A stretch of 64,000 nucleotides of DNA, from assembly GCF_010730195.1 (NCBI RefSeq), contig NZ_AP022613.1, positions 5,890,001 through 5,954,000 on the forward strand. The letters run 5' to 3'. Within the stretch, counting starts at the first letter, position 1; each line of letters starts with the position of its first letter. Made by a program: the position numbers and the translations under genes. The notes below the pieces were generated by a model. The model saw nothing but the letters and a program-made list of their open reading frames with translations. It had not been told where the DNA came from and made no database searches. Origin of the DNA: Mycobacterium conspicuum (GTDB lineage Bacteria; Actinomycetota; Actinomycetes; Mycobacteriales; Mycobacteriaceae). Shown here piece by piece: positions 1-9,094 of this stretch.

Positions 1-1
1 C

Positions 2-115
2 ACCGGCCGCACCGATGTGATGCTGGTGGCGATCGTCTTGCTGGCCGGACTCGGTAAGCTCAGCGACTCGGCGCTCGGTGCGCTCGAACGCCGGATGGTC
101 GGCCGGCGCGGCTAG
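2..115 (+). CDS. ABC transporter permease, C-terminal fragment (5' end outside window)
   Basis: The window opens inside an open frame that ends at TAG 113-115. The visible 37 residues contain a hydrophobic segment (VMLVAIVLLAGLG) followed by LGALERRMVGRRG. This is the usual last transmembrane helix plus basic tail of nitrate/sulfonate/taurine-type inner-membrane permeases. The substrate cannot be told from this fragment. The class I aldolase starts about 200 bases downstream with no obvious coupling. Confidence 0.6.
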   Translation, partial: TGRTDVMLVAIVLLAGLGKLSDSALGALERRMVGRRG

Positions 116-322
116 CTTGGCGAACCCTGTTCTAGGGGCCGGAGGATTCGGTGTCGAGAAGCCGTGGCCTTGACCACGCGCATCGCGGTCCTGCCGCGCG
201 GCATCCAGCGGCTAATTTGGCGGGTTTCAACCATTCGGTAGGTGGTAGCCGGATAGGGTCGCGATGCGCGATGCTAGACCTTGCGCTAGAACCTCGAGGT
301 CGCCAACGACGGAAGGACCACA

Positions 323-1210
323 GTGAACGACGAGCAACGCGGCGTGATGGCGTCGGGTCGCGGCTTCATCGCCGCGCTGGACCAAAGCGGCGGCAGCACT
401 CCAAAAGCACTGAAGCTGTATGGGATTGAGGAAGGCGAATACAGCGGCGACGAGCAGATGTTCGACCTCATCCACCAGATGCGGGCACGGCTGATCTCGA
501 GCCCGGGGTTCACCGGCGACAAGGTCATCGCGACCATCTTGTTTGAGCAGACCATGGACCGCACCATCGACGGCGAGGAGTCTGCCGCCTTCCTGTGGAA
601 GCAGAAGCACATCGTGCCGTTCGTGAAGGTCGACCAGGGGCTCAGTAACCTCGAGAACGGCGTGCAGCTGATGAAACCCATGACGAAGCTGGACTCCCTG
701 CTGGAGCGGGCCGTTGACAAGGGCATTTTCGGCACCAAGATGCGCTCGTTCATCGCCGAACCCAACGAGCAGGGCATCGAGGCGATCGTCGACCAGCAAT
801 TCGAGTACGCCGACACCATCGCGGCGGCCGGGCTAATGCCGATCATCGAGCCCGAGGTCAGCATCAAAAGCCCCGACAAGCCGAAAGCGGACAGCCTGCT
901 GGTGGCCGCGCTGCGCACCAAGCTCGACGAGCTGCCCGGTGACCGGCAGGTCATGCTCAAGCTGACGTTGCCCGACGAAGACAATCTGTACGCGCCGCTG
1001 ATCGATCATCCCCGGGTGCTGCGGGTGGTCGCCCTGTCCGGCGGCTACAGCCTGGCGGAAAGCTGCGAGATCCTGGCCCGCAATCCCGGGCTCATCGCGA
1101 GCTTCTCCCGGGCGCTGACCGAGGGGTTGACCGCCCAGCAAACCGACGCGCAATTCGACGAGAAGCTCGCGTCTAACATCGAGGAGATCTACGCCGCGTC
1201 GCTGACGTGA
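323..1210 (+). CDS. fda: class I fructose-bisphosphate aldolase
   Basis: This 295-residue protein matches the short bacterial class I aldolase family (Staphylococcus Fda type), which cleaves fructose 1,6-bisphosphate by a Schiff-base mechanism in the cytosol. Family blocks seen are GFIAALDQSGGSTPKAL near residues 15-30, VPFVKVDQGL at 98-107, and MLKLTLP near 211-217, where Lys213 is the likely Schiff-base lysine by family analogy. The GTG start is preceded by GGAAGG about 8 bases upstream. It is a stand-alone gene; the 43-base gap to fdhA leaves room only for a short promoter. Mycobacteria usually also carry a class II aldolase, so this one is probably accessory. Confidence 0.92.
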   Translation: MNDEQRGVMASGRGFIAALDQSGGSTPKALKLYGIEEGEYSGDEQMFDLIHQMRARLISSPGFTGDKVIATILFEQTMDRTIDGEESAAFLWKQKHIVPFVKVDQGLSNLENGVQLMKPMTKLDSLLERAVDKGIFGTKMRSFIAEPNEQGIEAIVDQQFEYADTIAAAGLMPIIEPEVSIKSPDKPKADSLLVAALRTKLDELPGDRQVMLKLTLPDEDNLYAPLIDHPRVLRVVALSGGYSLAESCEILARNPGLIASFSRALTEGLTAQQTDAQFDEKLASNIEEIYAASLT

Positions 1211-1253
1211 TCGTCCGTCGCGTGCGGGCTCCAAGCGCACTAACCTTTCGGGC

Positions 1254-4200
1254 ATGGCCCCGAACAATTTCCTGCCCAAGCTCTTCCTCGAATGGCCCGT
1301 GGTGCGTCAGCTGCGCTCCGGGGACCTGTTCGGCCGCGGGCCGGCGGTGACCTCCAAGCAGACCCGCGCCATTAGCCCGCGCACCGCGACGGCCGATCGC
1401 GTCGTGCAAAGCATCTGCCCGTACTGCGCGGTCGGCTGCGGGCAGCGGGTGTACGTCAAAGACGAGCGGGTCGTGCAGATCGAGGGTGACCCGGACTCCC
1501 CGATCTCCCGGGGCCGGCTGTGCCCCAAGGGATCGGCCAGCGAGCAGCTGGTCAATTCGCCGGGCCGACAGATCAAGATGCTCTACCGTGCCCCCCGCGC
1601 GACCGAATGGCAGTCGCTGGACCTCGACACCGCGATCGACATGGTGGCCGACCGCTTCGTGGAGGCCCGCCGCCACGCCTGGCAGGACATCGACGAGAAG
1701 GGCCACCCGCTGCGGCGCACCATGAAGATCGCCGCGCTGGGCGGCGCGACGCTGGACAACGAAGAGAACTACCTCATCAAGAAACTCTTCACCGCCGCGG
1801 GCGCCATCCAGATCGAGAACCAAGCTCGCATTTGACACTCCGCCACGGTTCCCGGTCTGGGGACCTCCTTCGGGCGCGGCGGCGCCACCCAATCACTGCA
1901 AGACATGGCCAACGCGGACTGCATCGTGATCCAGGGCTCCAACATGGCCGAATGCCATCCGGTCGGCTTCCAATGGGTCGAGGAAGCAAAAGCGCGCGGC
2001 GCCAAGGTGATTCACGTCGACCCGCGCTTCACCCGCACATCGGCGGTGTGTGACAAGCACATCCCGATCCGGGCCGGCTCCGACGTGGTGCTGCTGGGTG
2101 CGCTGATCAATTACGTGATCACCCGCGACCTGTGGTTCCGCGACTACGTGATCGCCTACACCAACGCGGCCACGCTGATCAACGAAAACTATAAGGACGC
2201 CGAGGATTTGGGCGGTCTGTTCTCCGGCTTCGATCCCGAGACCGGGCACTACGACCCGTCGACGTGGGCCTACGCCGGAATGGAACAAGACGAAGCCGAT
2301 CAGGAACACGGTGCCAGCGCCTCGGCCCGCGCCGCCGGCGATGTGCACGGCAGCGGCGGACCGCCGTTGCCCCATGCCCGCGTGCTGCGCGACGAGACCC
2401 TGCAGCATCCGCGGACGGTGTTTCAGATCGTCAAGCGACACTATGCGCGCTATACCCCCGAAATGGTGCGCGACGTGTGCGGCATCAGCATCGAGGACTT
2501 CGACTATCTCGCCCGCGCCGTCACCGAGAACTCCGGCCGCGAACGCACCACTTGCTTCGCCTACGCGGTGGGCTGGACCCAGCACACGCTCGGGGCCCAA
2601 TTCATCCGCACCGCAACGATTTTGCAGCTGCTACTCGGCAACGTCGGACGCCCCGGCGGCGGCATCATGGCGCTGCGCGGCCACGCCACCATTCAGGGCT
2701 CCACCGATATCCCGACGCTGTTCAACCTGCTGCCCGGCTACCTGTCGATGCCCAAGGCCGGCGTGCACGACACCTTCCGCGACTACCTTCAGGAGGTCGG
2801 CCCGAAGAACCAGAAAGGGTTCTGGGCCAACGCCGACGCCTATATCGTCAGCCTGCTCAAGGCGTGGTGGGGCGACGCCGCCCGCGCAGACAACGACTGG
2901 GCGTTCGACTACCTGCCGCGGATGTCCGGCCCGCATGGCACCTATCAGACGGTGATGGCGATGCTCGACGACGAGGTCGACGGCTATTTCCTGCTGGGTC
3001 AGAACCCCGCCGTCGGATCGGCGCACGGGCGCTTGCAGCGCATGGGCATGTCGCGCCTGAAGTGGCTGGTGGTCCGCGACCTCAACCTCATCGAGTCGGC
3101 CACCTTCTGGAAGGACGGCCCCGAGATCGCCTCTGGCGAGCTGAAGACCGAGGAGATCGAGACCGAGGTGTTCTTCTTCCCGGCGGCCAGCCACGTCGAA
3201 AAGGCCGGATCGTTCACCCAGACCCAACGCCTGGTGCAGTGGCGGCACAAGGCCGTCGACCCGCCCGGCGACTGCCAAAGCGAACTGCAGTTCTTCTTCG
3301 AACTGGGCAAGCGAATCCGGCAGCGGCTGGCCGGGTCCACCGATGAACGCGACCGACCGCTGCTCGATTTGACGTGGGACTATCCGGTGGACGAACACGG
3401 CGAACCCGATTCCGCCGCGGTGCTGGCCGAGATCAGCGGGTGCTATCTGAGCGGACCGAAAGCCGGCCGGCCGGTGCCGGGATACACCGAACTCGCCGCC
3501 GACGGGTCGACGGCCTGCGGCTGCTGGATCTATTCGGGCGTCTATGCCGACGGGGTCAACCAGGCCGCCCGCCGGGTCCCGCTCGGCGGCCCGAGCCCGA
3601 GCCAGTCGGAGTGGGGCTGGGCCTGGCCCGCCGACCGGCGCATCCTGTACAACCGGGCCTCGGCCGACCCCGACGGCAAGCCGTGGAGCGAGCGCAAGCG
3701 CTACATCTGGTGGGACGAATCGACGGGTCGATGGGTTGGTCATGACGTGCCCGACTTCCCCGTCGACCGGGACCCGCACGTCCGTCCCGATCCCGACGTC
3801 GGCGGCCCGGACGCCCTGGCGGGCGACGACCCGTTCATCATGCAGGCCGACGGCAAGGGCTGGCTGTTCGCGCCGAAGGGTCTGGTCGACGGCCCGCTGC
3901 CGACCCACTACGAACCGCAGGAGTCGCCCATCGCCAACGCGCTCTATCCGCAGCAGCAGAACCCGTCGCGAATCATGTTCCCGCGCAAGGACAATCTGTG
4001 GGCGCCCAGCGCCGGAGACCCCGGCGCGGAGGTGTATCCGTACGTGTTCACCACCTACCGGCTCACCGAACACCACACCGCGGGCGGGATGAGCCGCTGG
4101 CTGCCCTACCTGTCCGAACTGCAGCCCGAGATGTTCTGCGAGGTGTCCCCGGAGCTGGCCGCCGAACGCGGCCTGCAGCCGTACGGCTGGGCCACCATCA

Positions 4201-4541
4201 TCTCGCCACGCTCGGCGATCGAGGCCAAAGTACTTGTCACCGAACGGATGACACCGCTGGTGATCGGCGGGCGCACCGTGCACCAGGTCGGCCTGCCGTA
4301 TCACTGGGGAGTGGGCAGCGACGCGGTGGTGAGCGGGGACGCCGCCAACGATCTGCTCGGGGTGACCCTCGACCCTAACGTGCAGATCCAGGAGTCCAAG
4401 GCCGGATCCTGCGACATTCGCCCGGGCCGCCGGCCGCAGGGCGAGGCGCTGCTGCGGCTGATCGAGGAATACCAGTCCCGCGCGGGGGTAACCGTGGAGA
4501 CGGATAATATCCGCCTCACCGATCCAGGACGGGAGGGCTGA
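1254..4541 (+). CDS. fdhA: formate dehydrogenase alpha subunit, selenocysteine-containing
   Basis: This is the catalytic molybdopterin subunit that oxidises formate to CO2. The frame runs 1095 residues only if UGA 1833-1835 is read as selenocysteine (Sec194): upstream ends in IENQARI and downstream continues as HSATVPGLGTSFGRGGAT, the conserved Sec-His context of FdnG/FdoG enzymes. The N-terminal [4Fe-4S] ligands are Cys55, Cys58, Cys62 and Cys90 (CPYC...C...C). A molybdopterin-dinucleotide domain lies at the C terminus. No twin-arginine signal is visible, unlike E. coli FdnG. The gene overlaps fdhB by one base (TGATG), so fdhABC is an operon. A TAACCT element at 1241-1246 could be a -10 for a leaderless transcript, but no clear -35 is seen. 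Confidence 0.95.
1833..1865 (+). promoter_or_regulatory. UGA(Sec) codon with bacterial SECIS hairpin
   Basis: Eleven bases after the in-frame TGA (1833-1835) lies a hairpin. The arm GGTTCCC (1847-1853) pairs with GGGGACC (1859-1865) through seven pairs including one T-G, and closes the loop GGTCT (1854-1858). The loop sequence and the 11-base spacing equal those I recall for the E. coli fdhF SECIS, whose GGUCU loop is bound by the C-terminal domain of SelB. The element is inside the coding frame. It makes a nonsense mutation or sequencing error very unlikely. Confidence 0.93.
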
Positions 4542-5503
4542 TGGGTCAACTGTCTGGGCCGACCGACCCCACCGACGACGCGCACTGGTCAGATCCCAAG
4601 CCGCGCAAGGGTTTCTTCACTGACACGTCGATCTGCATCGGCTGCAAGGCGTGCGAGGTGGCCTGCAAGGAATGGAACCGCAACCCGCTCGACGGGCAGC
4701 TGGAACTGCTGGGCTCGTCCTACGACAACACCGGGCACCTGGGCGCCAGCACGTGGCGGCACGTCGCGTTCATCGAGCAGGGCCGCGAACGCATCGAGCA
4801 GGCCCGCGAATCCGGGCGCCAGCTGGTGAGTCTCGGCATGCCGTCCGTGCCGCCCGCCGTCGACGTCACGCCGCCGGACACGCCCGAATTCCGTTGGCTG
4901 ATGGCCTCCGACGTGTGCAAGCACTGCACCCACGCCGGTTGCCTGGACGTGTGCCCGACGGGAGCGCTGTTCCGCACCGAGTTCGGCACCGTCGTCGTGC
5001 AGCACGACGTCTGCAACGGCTGCGGCACGTGCGTGGCCGGGTGCCCGTTCGGCGTCGTCGAACGGCGCAGCGACGGCACCTACACCACCCCGGCAAAGCG
5101 ATCCGAGCAGCCGGAAGAAAAATTCGTCACCGGCGTCGCGCAAAAGTGCACCCTGTGCTACGACCGGCTGATCGAGGACGAGGTACCGGCCTGCGCCCAG
5201 ACCTGCCCGACGACGTCGATCAAGTTCGGCAACCATGACGACCTGGTCGCCCAGGCCCGCGAACGGGTCGCCGAACTGCACGCGCGCGGGCTCACTGAGG
5301 CTCGCCTCTACGGCGCCAACGAGCACGACGGCGTCGGAGGGATCGGCTCGGTCTTTCTGCTGCTCGACGAGCCGGAGGTGTATGGTCTGCCGCCCGACCC
5401 GCGGGTGTGCACGGCCGATCTGATGACCATGTTCAAGCGGGCCAGCGTGGCCGCGGCGGGAATGGTCGCCGCGGCGGGACTGGCGTTCTGGAGGAATAGG
5501 TGA
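4541..5503 (+). CDS. fdhB: formate dehydrogenase beta subunit, four [4Fe-4S] clusters plus membrane anchor
   Basis: This 320-residue electron-transfer subunit of the FdnH/FdoH family passes electrons from FdhA to the membrane partner. Four cysteine-rich ferredoxin motifs are visible: CIGCKACEVAC (Cys32-Cys42), CKHCTHAGCLDVC, CNGCGTCVAGC and CTLCYDR...CAQTC. A hydrophobic C-terminal helix (ASVAAAGMVAAAGLAF) ends in basic residues and matches the anchor helix of FdnH. The start overlaps the fdhA stop and the stop overlaps the GTG start of the next gene, indicating translational coupling. Confidence 0.93.
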   Translation: MGQLSGPTDPTDDAHWSDPKPRKGFFTDTSICIGCKACEVACKEWNRNPLDGQLELLGSSYDNTGHLGASTWRHVAFIEQGRERIEQARESGRQLVSLGMPSVPPAVDVTPPDTPEFRWLMASDVCKHCTHAGCLDVCPTGALFRTEFGTVVVQHDVCNGCGTCVAGCPFGVVERRSDGTYTTPAKRSEQPEEKFVTGVAQKCTLCYDRLIEDEVPACAQTCPTTSIKFGNHDDLVAQARERVAELHARGLTEARLYGANEHDGVGGIGSVFLLLDEPEVYGLPPDPRVCTADLMTMFKRASVAAAGMVAAAGLAFWRNR

Positions 5504-6561
5504 GCACGTCGGAGTACGACAGCCTGCGCCCGCCCGAACCCGCCGGGAAGCGGCGCCGTCGAGGCAAAGGCCGACGTGACGAGTCGCTGATGGTGCCCGA
5601 GGCCGAGTTCACCAGTTACTACGGGCGCCCGGTGGTCAAGCCGGCGCCGTGGGGGCACGAGGTGGGCGCGTATCTGTTCCTCGGCGGCGTCGCCGGGGGC
5701 TCCGGTCTGCTGGCGGCGGGTGCCCAGCTTACCGGGCGAAACACGTTGCGCCGCAACACAAGGCTGTCCGCCCTGGCCGCGGTGGGACTCGGCGCGGTCG
5801 CGCTGGTGAAGGACCTGGGCCGGCCCGAGCGCTTCGTCAACATGTTGCGCACCGTCAAGTTGACCTCGCCGATGAGCATCGGCTCGTGGATCCTCAGCTT
5901 CTTCAGCGCCGGCATCGGGATTGCCGCCGCGTCCGAGGTTGACCGGATGACCGGGGAGCGAATCCCGTTGGGCCCGTTGCGACCCGTGCTGCGCGCGCTG
6001 GAGGGACCGGCCGGATTGGAAGCGGCGGCCTTCGCGGCGCCGCTCGCCGTTTACACCGCCGTGCTGCTCACCGACACGGCGACCCCGACGTGGAACGCCG
6101 CCTATAAAGACCTGCCGTTCGTCTTCGTCAGCTCGGCGAGCCTGGCCGCATCGGGCTTGGCGATGATCACCACCCCCGTCGCCGAGGCCGGGCCCGCCCG
6201 CACGCTGGCGGTGATCGGCGCGGCCGGTGATCTGATCTCCGCCAGGTTCACCGAGTACCGGATGGACCCGGTGACCAGGGAACCGCTGCACGAGGGCACC
6301 CCCGGCAGGTTGCTGAAATGGAGCGAATTGCTCGCCGCCGCAGGCGGTTTGGGCGCGCTGCTCGGCGGCCATCGCCGCGACATCGCCGCCCTGTCCGGTC
6401 TGACGTTGCTGACGGCATCGGCGCTGCTGAGGTTCGGATTCTTCGAAGCGGGCAAGGAATCCGCGCGGGATCCGCGCTACACCATCGAACCGCAGAAGCG
6501 CAGGCTGGCGGCGCGCCGCGCGGTCGGCATCACGGGCGATTCGATCACGACTTCTGGTTGA
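5500..6561 (+). CDS. NrfD/PsrC-type membrane subunit of formate dehydrogenase
   Basis: This 353-residue polytopic membrane protein is of the polysulfide-reductase NrfD family, the quinone-facing subunit of many molybdoenzyme complexes. After a basic N-terminal tail (KRRRRGKGRRDE) it shows about eight hydrophobic segments, starting with GAYLFLGGVAGGSGLLAAG. It takes the place of the cytochrome b556 subunit FdnI, so the complex is probably heme-free. The GTG start overlaps the fdhB stop by four bases. The stop lies seven bases from the convergent end of selD, with no terminator between them. Confidence 0.85.
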   Translation: MSTSEYDSLRPPEPAGKRRRRGKGRRDESLMVPEAEFTSYYGRPVVKPAPWGHEVGAYLFLGGVAGGSGLLAAGAQLTGRNTLRRNTRLSALAAVGLGAVALVKDLGRPERFVNMLRTVKLTSPMSIGSWILSFFSAGIGIAAASEVDRMTGERIPLGPLRPVLRALEGPAGLEAAAFAAPLAVYTAVLLTDTATPTWNAAYKDLPFVFVSSASLAASGLAMITTPVAEAGPARTLAVIGAAGDLISARFTEYRMDPVTREPLHEGTPGRLLKWSELLAAAGGLGALLGGHRRDIAALSGLTLLTASALLRFGFFEAGKESARDPRYTIEPQKRRLAARRAVGITGDSITTSG

Positions 6562-6568
6562 AGCAGGG

Positions 6569-7549
6569 CTAGCGGACCTCAATCCCGTTGCCCGCCACGG
6601 TATGTCCGATTACCGGATGCCCGGGGAGCTCGCCCACCACGAGCAGACCGCCGGAGGTTTGCGCGTCGGCCAGCAGGAGCAGGTCGTCATCGGTAACGTC
6701 GGCGCCGCATCGCAGTTGCGGTTGCACCCAGTCGAGGTTGCGCTTCGACCCGCCCGAGACGAACCCGTCGCGCAGCGCCTCGCGTGCGCTCGCGATCACC
6801 GGCACGGCCGCGCGCTCGATGACGGCGCCGACCTTCGAGGCCCGGCACATCTTGTACAGGTGCCCCAGCAGCCCGAAGCCGGTCACGTCGGTGGCCGCGC
6901 GCACCCCGCAGGCCACGGCGGCCTCGGCGGCGTCGCGGTTGAGTTGGGTCATCGTGGCGATCGCTTCGGCGAACACCTCGCCGGTCTGTTTGTGCCGATT
7001 GTTCAGCAGCCCGACTCCGAGCGGTTTGGTCAAGGTGAGCGGCAGGCCCGGGGCGGCGGCGTCGTTGCGCAGCAGCCGGGCCGGCTCGGCCACCCCGGTC
7101 ACCGCCATCCCGTATTTGGGTTCCGGGTCGTCGATGGAGTGGCCGCCGATGACCGGGCAGCCGGCCTCCGACGCCACCGCCAATCCGCCGCGCAGCACCT
7201 CGGTCATCAGCTCCAGCGGCAGCACCTCGCGCGGCCAGCCGACCAGGTTGATCGCGACGATCGGGCGCCCGCCCATGGCGTAGACGTCCGAGAGCGCGTT
7301 GGCCGCGGCGATGCGCCCCCAGTCGTAGGCGTCGTCGACGACCGGGGTGAAGAAGTCCGCCGTGGACAGCACCGCGAGATCGCCGACCCGCACGGCGGCG
7401 GCGTCGTCGCCGTCGTCGAGCCCGACCAGCACGTCCCCGCCCGACTGCCCGGTCAGGCCCCGGACCGCGTCCTCGAGCTCACCGGGTGGGATCTTGCAGG
7501 CACAGCCGCCGCCGTGCGCGTATCCGGTGAGGCGCATCGTCTGGGTCAT
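6569..7549 (-). CDS. selD: selenide, water dikinase (selenophosphate synthetase)
   Basis: SelD makes selenophosphate from selenide and ATP, the selenium donor for SelA. The 326-residue protein begins MTQTMRLTGY and has the active-site segment GGGCACK with Cys16, Cys18 and Lys19, matching Cys17 and Lys20 of E. coli SelD. The active-site position is an ordinary cysteine codon, so this SelD is not itself a selenoprotein. AIRS-type blocks follow (LVGLDDGDDAAAVRVGD, NALSDVYAMGG, GGHSIDDPEPKYG). The frame is open 40 codons further upstream, but the family N terminus fits ATG 7549. It is convergent with the fdh operon and divergent from tRNA-Sec/selA. Confidence 0.95.
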   Translation of the reverse strand: MTQTMRLTGYAHGGGCACKIPPGELEDAVRGLTGQSGGDVLVGLDDGDDAAAVRVGDLAVLSTADFFTPVVDDAYDWGRIAAANALSDVYAMGGRPIVAINLVGWPREVLPLELMTEVLRGGLAVASEAGCPVIGGHSIDDPEPKYGMAVTGVAEPARLLRNDAAAPGLPLTLTKPLGVGLLNNRHKQTGEVFAEAIATMTQLNRDAAEAAVACGVRAATDVTGFGLLGHLYKMCRASKVGAVIERAAVPVIASAREALRDGFVSGGSKRNLDWVQPQLRCGADVTDDDLLLLADAQTSGGLLVVGELPGHPVIGHTVAGNGIEVR

Positions 7550-7686
7550 GCCGCCAGCGTATGTGTCACTGACATCACATGCGCCATCGCTTTCCAGAAC
7601 GGGGTAATGGTTGGCCGAAGGTGCTGATGGGGCGGATGTGACCTGGCGCGTCGTCCGACATTGAGGCACGGGCTAGCCTCCTCGGT

Positions 7687-7779
7687 GGAGGCGTTTGGGT
7701 TCCTGGTGGTCCCCCCGGTCTTCAAAACCGGTGAGATCGAGCAGCTCGGTCTGGCGGGTTCGATTCCCGTCCGCCTCCG
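7687..7779 (+). tRNA. selC: tRNA-Sec (anticodon UCA)
   Basis: The 93-base sequence folds as a tRNA-Sec. The acceptor GGAGGCG (7687-7693) pairs with CGCCTCC (7772-7778). The anticodon stem CCGGT/ACCGG (7715-7719/7727-7731) holds loop CTTCAAA with anticodon TCA at 7722-7724. The long variable arm has a seven-pair stem GATCGAG/CTCGGTC. The T arm has loop TTCGATT. The acceptor plus T stem totals 13 pairs, either as 7+6 (G7753-C7771 included) or as 8+5 with a U-C mismatch at pair 8. The 3' CCA is not encoded (genomic CGA follows discriminator G7779). It lies 16 bases upstream of selA. Confidence 0.95.
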
Positions 7780-7795
7780 CGAATCGAGGAGGCAC

Positions 7796-9094
7796 GTGAC
7801 CCAGGTCGACCCGCGACGCCGAATCCCGCGCACGGATCAGCTGCTGGCGCTCCCGGCGGTGCAGCAGGCGCGGGCGCGGCTGGGCGAGCACGCGGTAAAG
7901 GCCGCCGTGCACGCCGTCCAGGACCGGGCCCGACGCGGTGACCTGCCGGTCGAGCAAATATCCGACGCGCTCGTCAATGCGCTGACCCAGCACACCGCCA
8001 CCACGCTGCGGCCGGTCCTCAACGCCACCGGCGTCGTCGTGCACACCAACCTGGGTCGCGCCCCGCTAAGCACGGCCGCGGTCGAGGCGCTGATCAACGC
8101 GAGCGGCTACGTCGACGTGGAACTCGACCTGGCTACCGGCACTCGCTCCAAGCGCGGGGTCGCGGCCCGCGCGGCATTACTGGCCGCGTGCCCGGCGGCC
8201 GAGGAGGCCCTGGTGGTCAACAACGGCGCCGCGGCGCTGGTGCTCGCCACCACGGCGCTCGCCGCCGGCGCCGAGGTGGTGGTCAGCCGGGGCGAGCTGA
8301 TCGAAATCGGCGCAGGATTCCGGCTGCCCGACCTGATCGCCTCCACCGGCGCTCGTCTGCGCGAGGTGGGCACCACCAACCGCACCCACCCGAAGGACTA
8401 CGCCGACGCGATCGGCCCGCAGACCGGGTGCGTGCTGAAGGTGCACCAGAGCAACTTCCGAGTGGAAGGCTTCACCAAAGCCGTTGGGTTGCAGCAACTT
8501 CGGGAGCTGACCGCGCTTCCCTTGATCGCCGACCTCGGCAGCGGGCTGCTGCGGCCCGACCCGACGCTGCCCGACGAACCCGACGCCGCCACCGCGCTCT
8601 GCGAAGGCGCCGACGTCGTCACCGCCAGCGGCGACAAGCTGCTCGGCGGCCCGCAGGCGGGCATCGTGCTGGGCCGCGCCGAGGTGGTCGCCCAGATGGC
8701 GCGGCATCCGCTGGCCCGCGCGGTACGCGCCGACAAACTCACCCTCGCCGCGCTCGAGGCGACCCTGCGTGCCGGCGCGTCACCGGTGACCCAGTCCCTG
8801 CACGCCGATCCCGAACGGCTGCGCACCCGGGCCGAGCGGCTGGCCGCGGCGGTCAACGCGTCCGTCGTCGCGCACGACGGCCGCGTCGGCGGCGGGGGAG
8901 CCCCGGGCGTTCCGCTCCCCGGATGGGCCGTGCGCCTCCCCGAGTCCGCGGCCGCGCCGCTGCGCGCCGGCGACCCGGCGGTGCTAACACGGGTGCACGA
9001 CGGCGCGTGCCTGCTCGACCTGCGGTGCGTCCCCGAGTCCGACGACGACCGCCTGCTGGCCGCCGTGCGTCACGCACTGGATGTGGACCGCTGA
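7796..9094 (+). CDS. selA: L-seryl-tRNA(Sec) selenium transferase
   Basis: This PLP enzyme converts Ser-tRNA(Sec) to Sec-tRNA(Sec) with selenophosphate. The 432-residue protein shows the family blocks LNATGVVVHTNLGRAPLS, VNNGAAALVLAT, REVGTTNRTHPKDY, KVHQSNFRVEGF and TASGDKLLGGPQAG, in which Lys281 is the expected PLP lysine. The GTG start at 7796 follows GAGGAGG directly after the tRNA-Sec gene, so the tRNA and selA probably share a promoter. The TGA stop overlaps the presumed selB start. Confidence 0.94.
   Translation: MTQVDPRRRIPRTDQLLALPAVQQARARLGEHAVKAAVHAVQDRARRGDLPVEQISDALVNALTQHTATTLRPVLNATGVVVHTNLGRAPLSTAAVEALINASGYVDVELDLATGTRSKRGVAARAALLAACPAAEEALVVNNGAAALVLATTALAAGAEVVVSRGELIEIGAGFRLPDLIASTGARLREVGTTNRTHPKDYADAIGPQTGCVLKVHQSNFRVEGFTKAVGLQQLRELTALPLIADLGSGLLRPDPTLPDEPDAATALCEGADVVTASGDKLLGGPQAGIVLGRAEVVAQMARHPLARAVRADKLTLAALEATLRAGASPVTQSLHADPERLRTRAERLAAAVNASVVAHDGRVGGGGAPGVPLPGWAVRLPESAAAPLRAGDPAVLTRVHDGACLLDLRCVPESDDDRLLAAVRHALDVDR

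Noticed and set aside
1833..1835. In-frame stop that would split fdhA into two genes or make it a pseudogene
   Set aside because: The flanking protein is conserved across the UGA, a SECIS hairpin with a GGTCT loop follows at the right spacing, and the full Sec machinery is adjacent.
2631..4304. Minus-strand open frame of 557 codons inside fdhA
   Set aside because: It is an antisense shadow of the molybdopterin enzyme with no recognisable domain.
6562..6568. Intrinsic terminator between the convergent fdh operon and selD
   Set aside because: Only seven bases separate the stops and no GC hairpin with a T tract is present. The same holds for the other tail-to-tail pairs, at 13303-13308 and 38824-38828.
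6569..7549. SelD as a second selenoprotein
   Set aside because: The active-site position is encoded by a normal Cys codon in GGGCACK, with no in-frame UGA.
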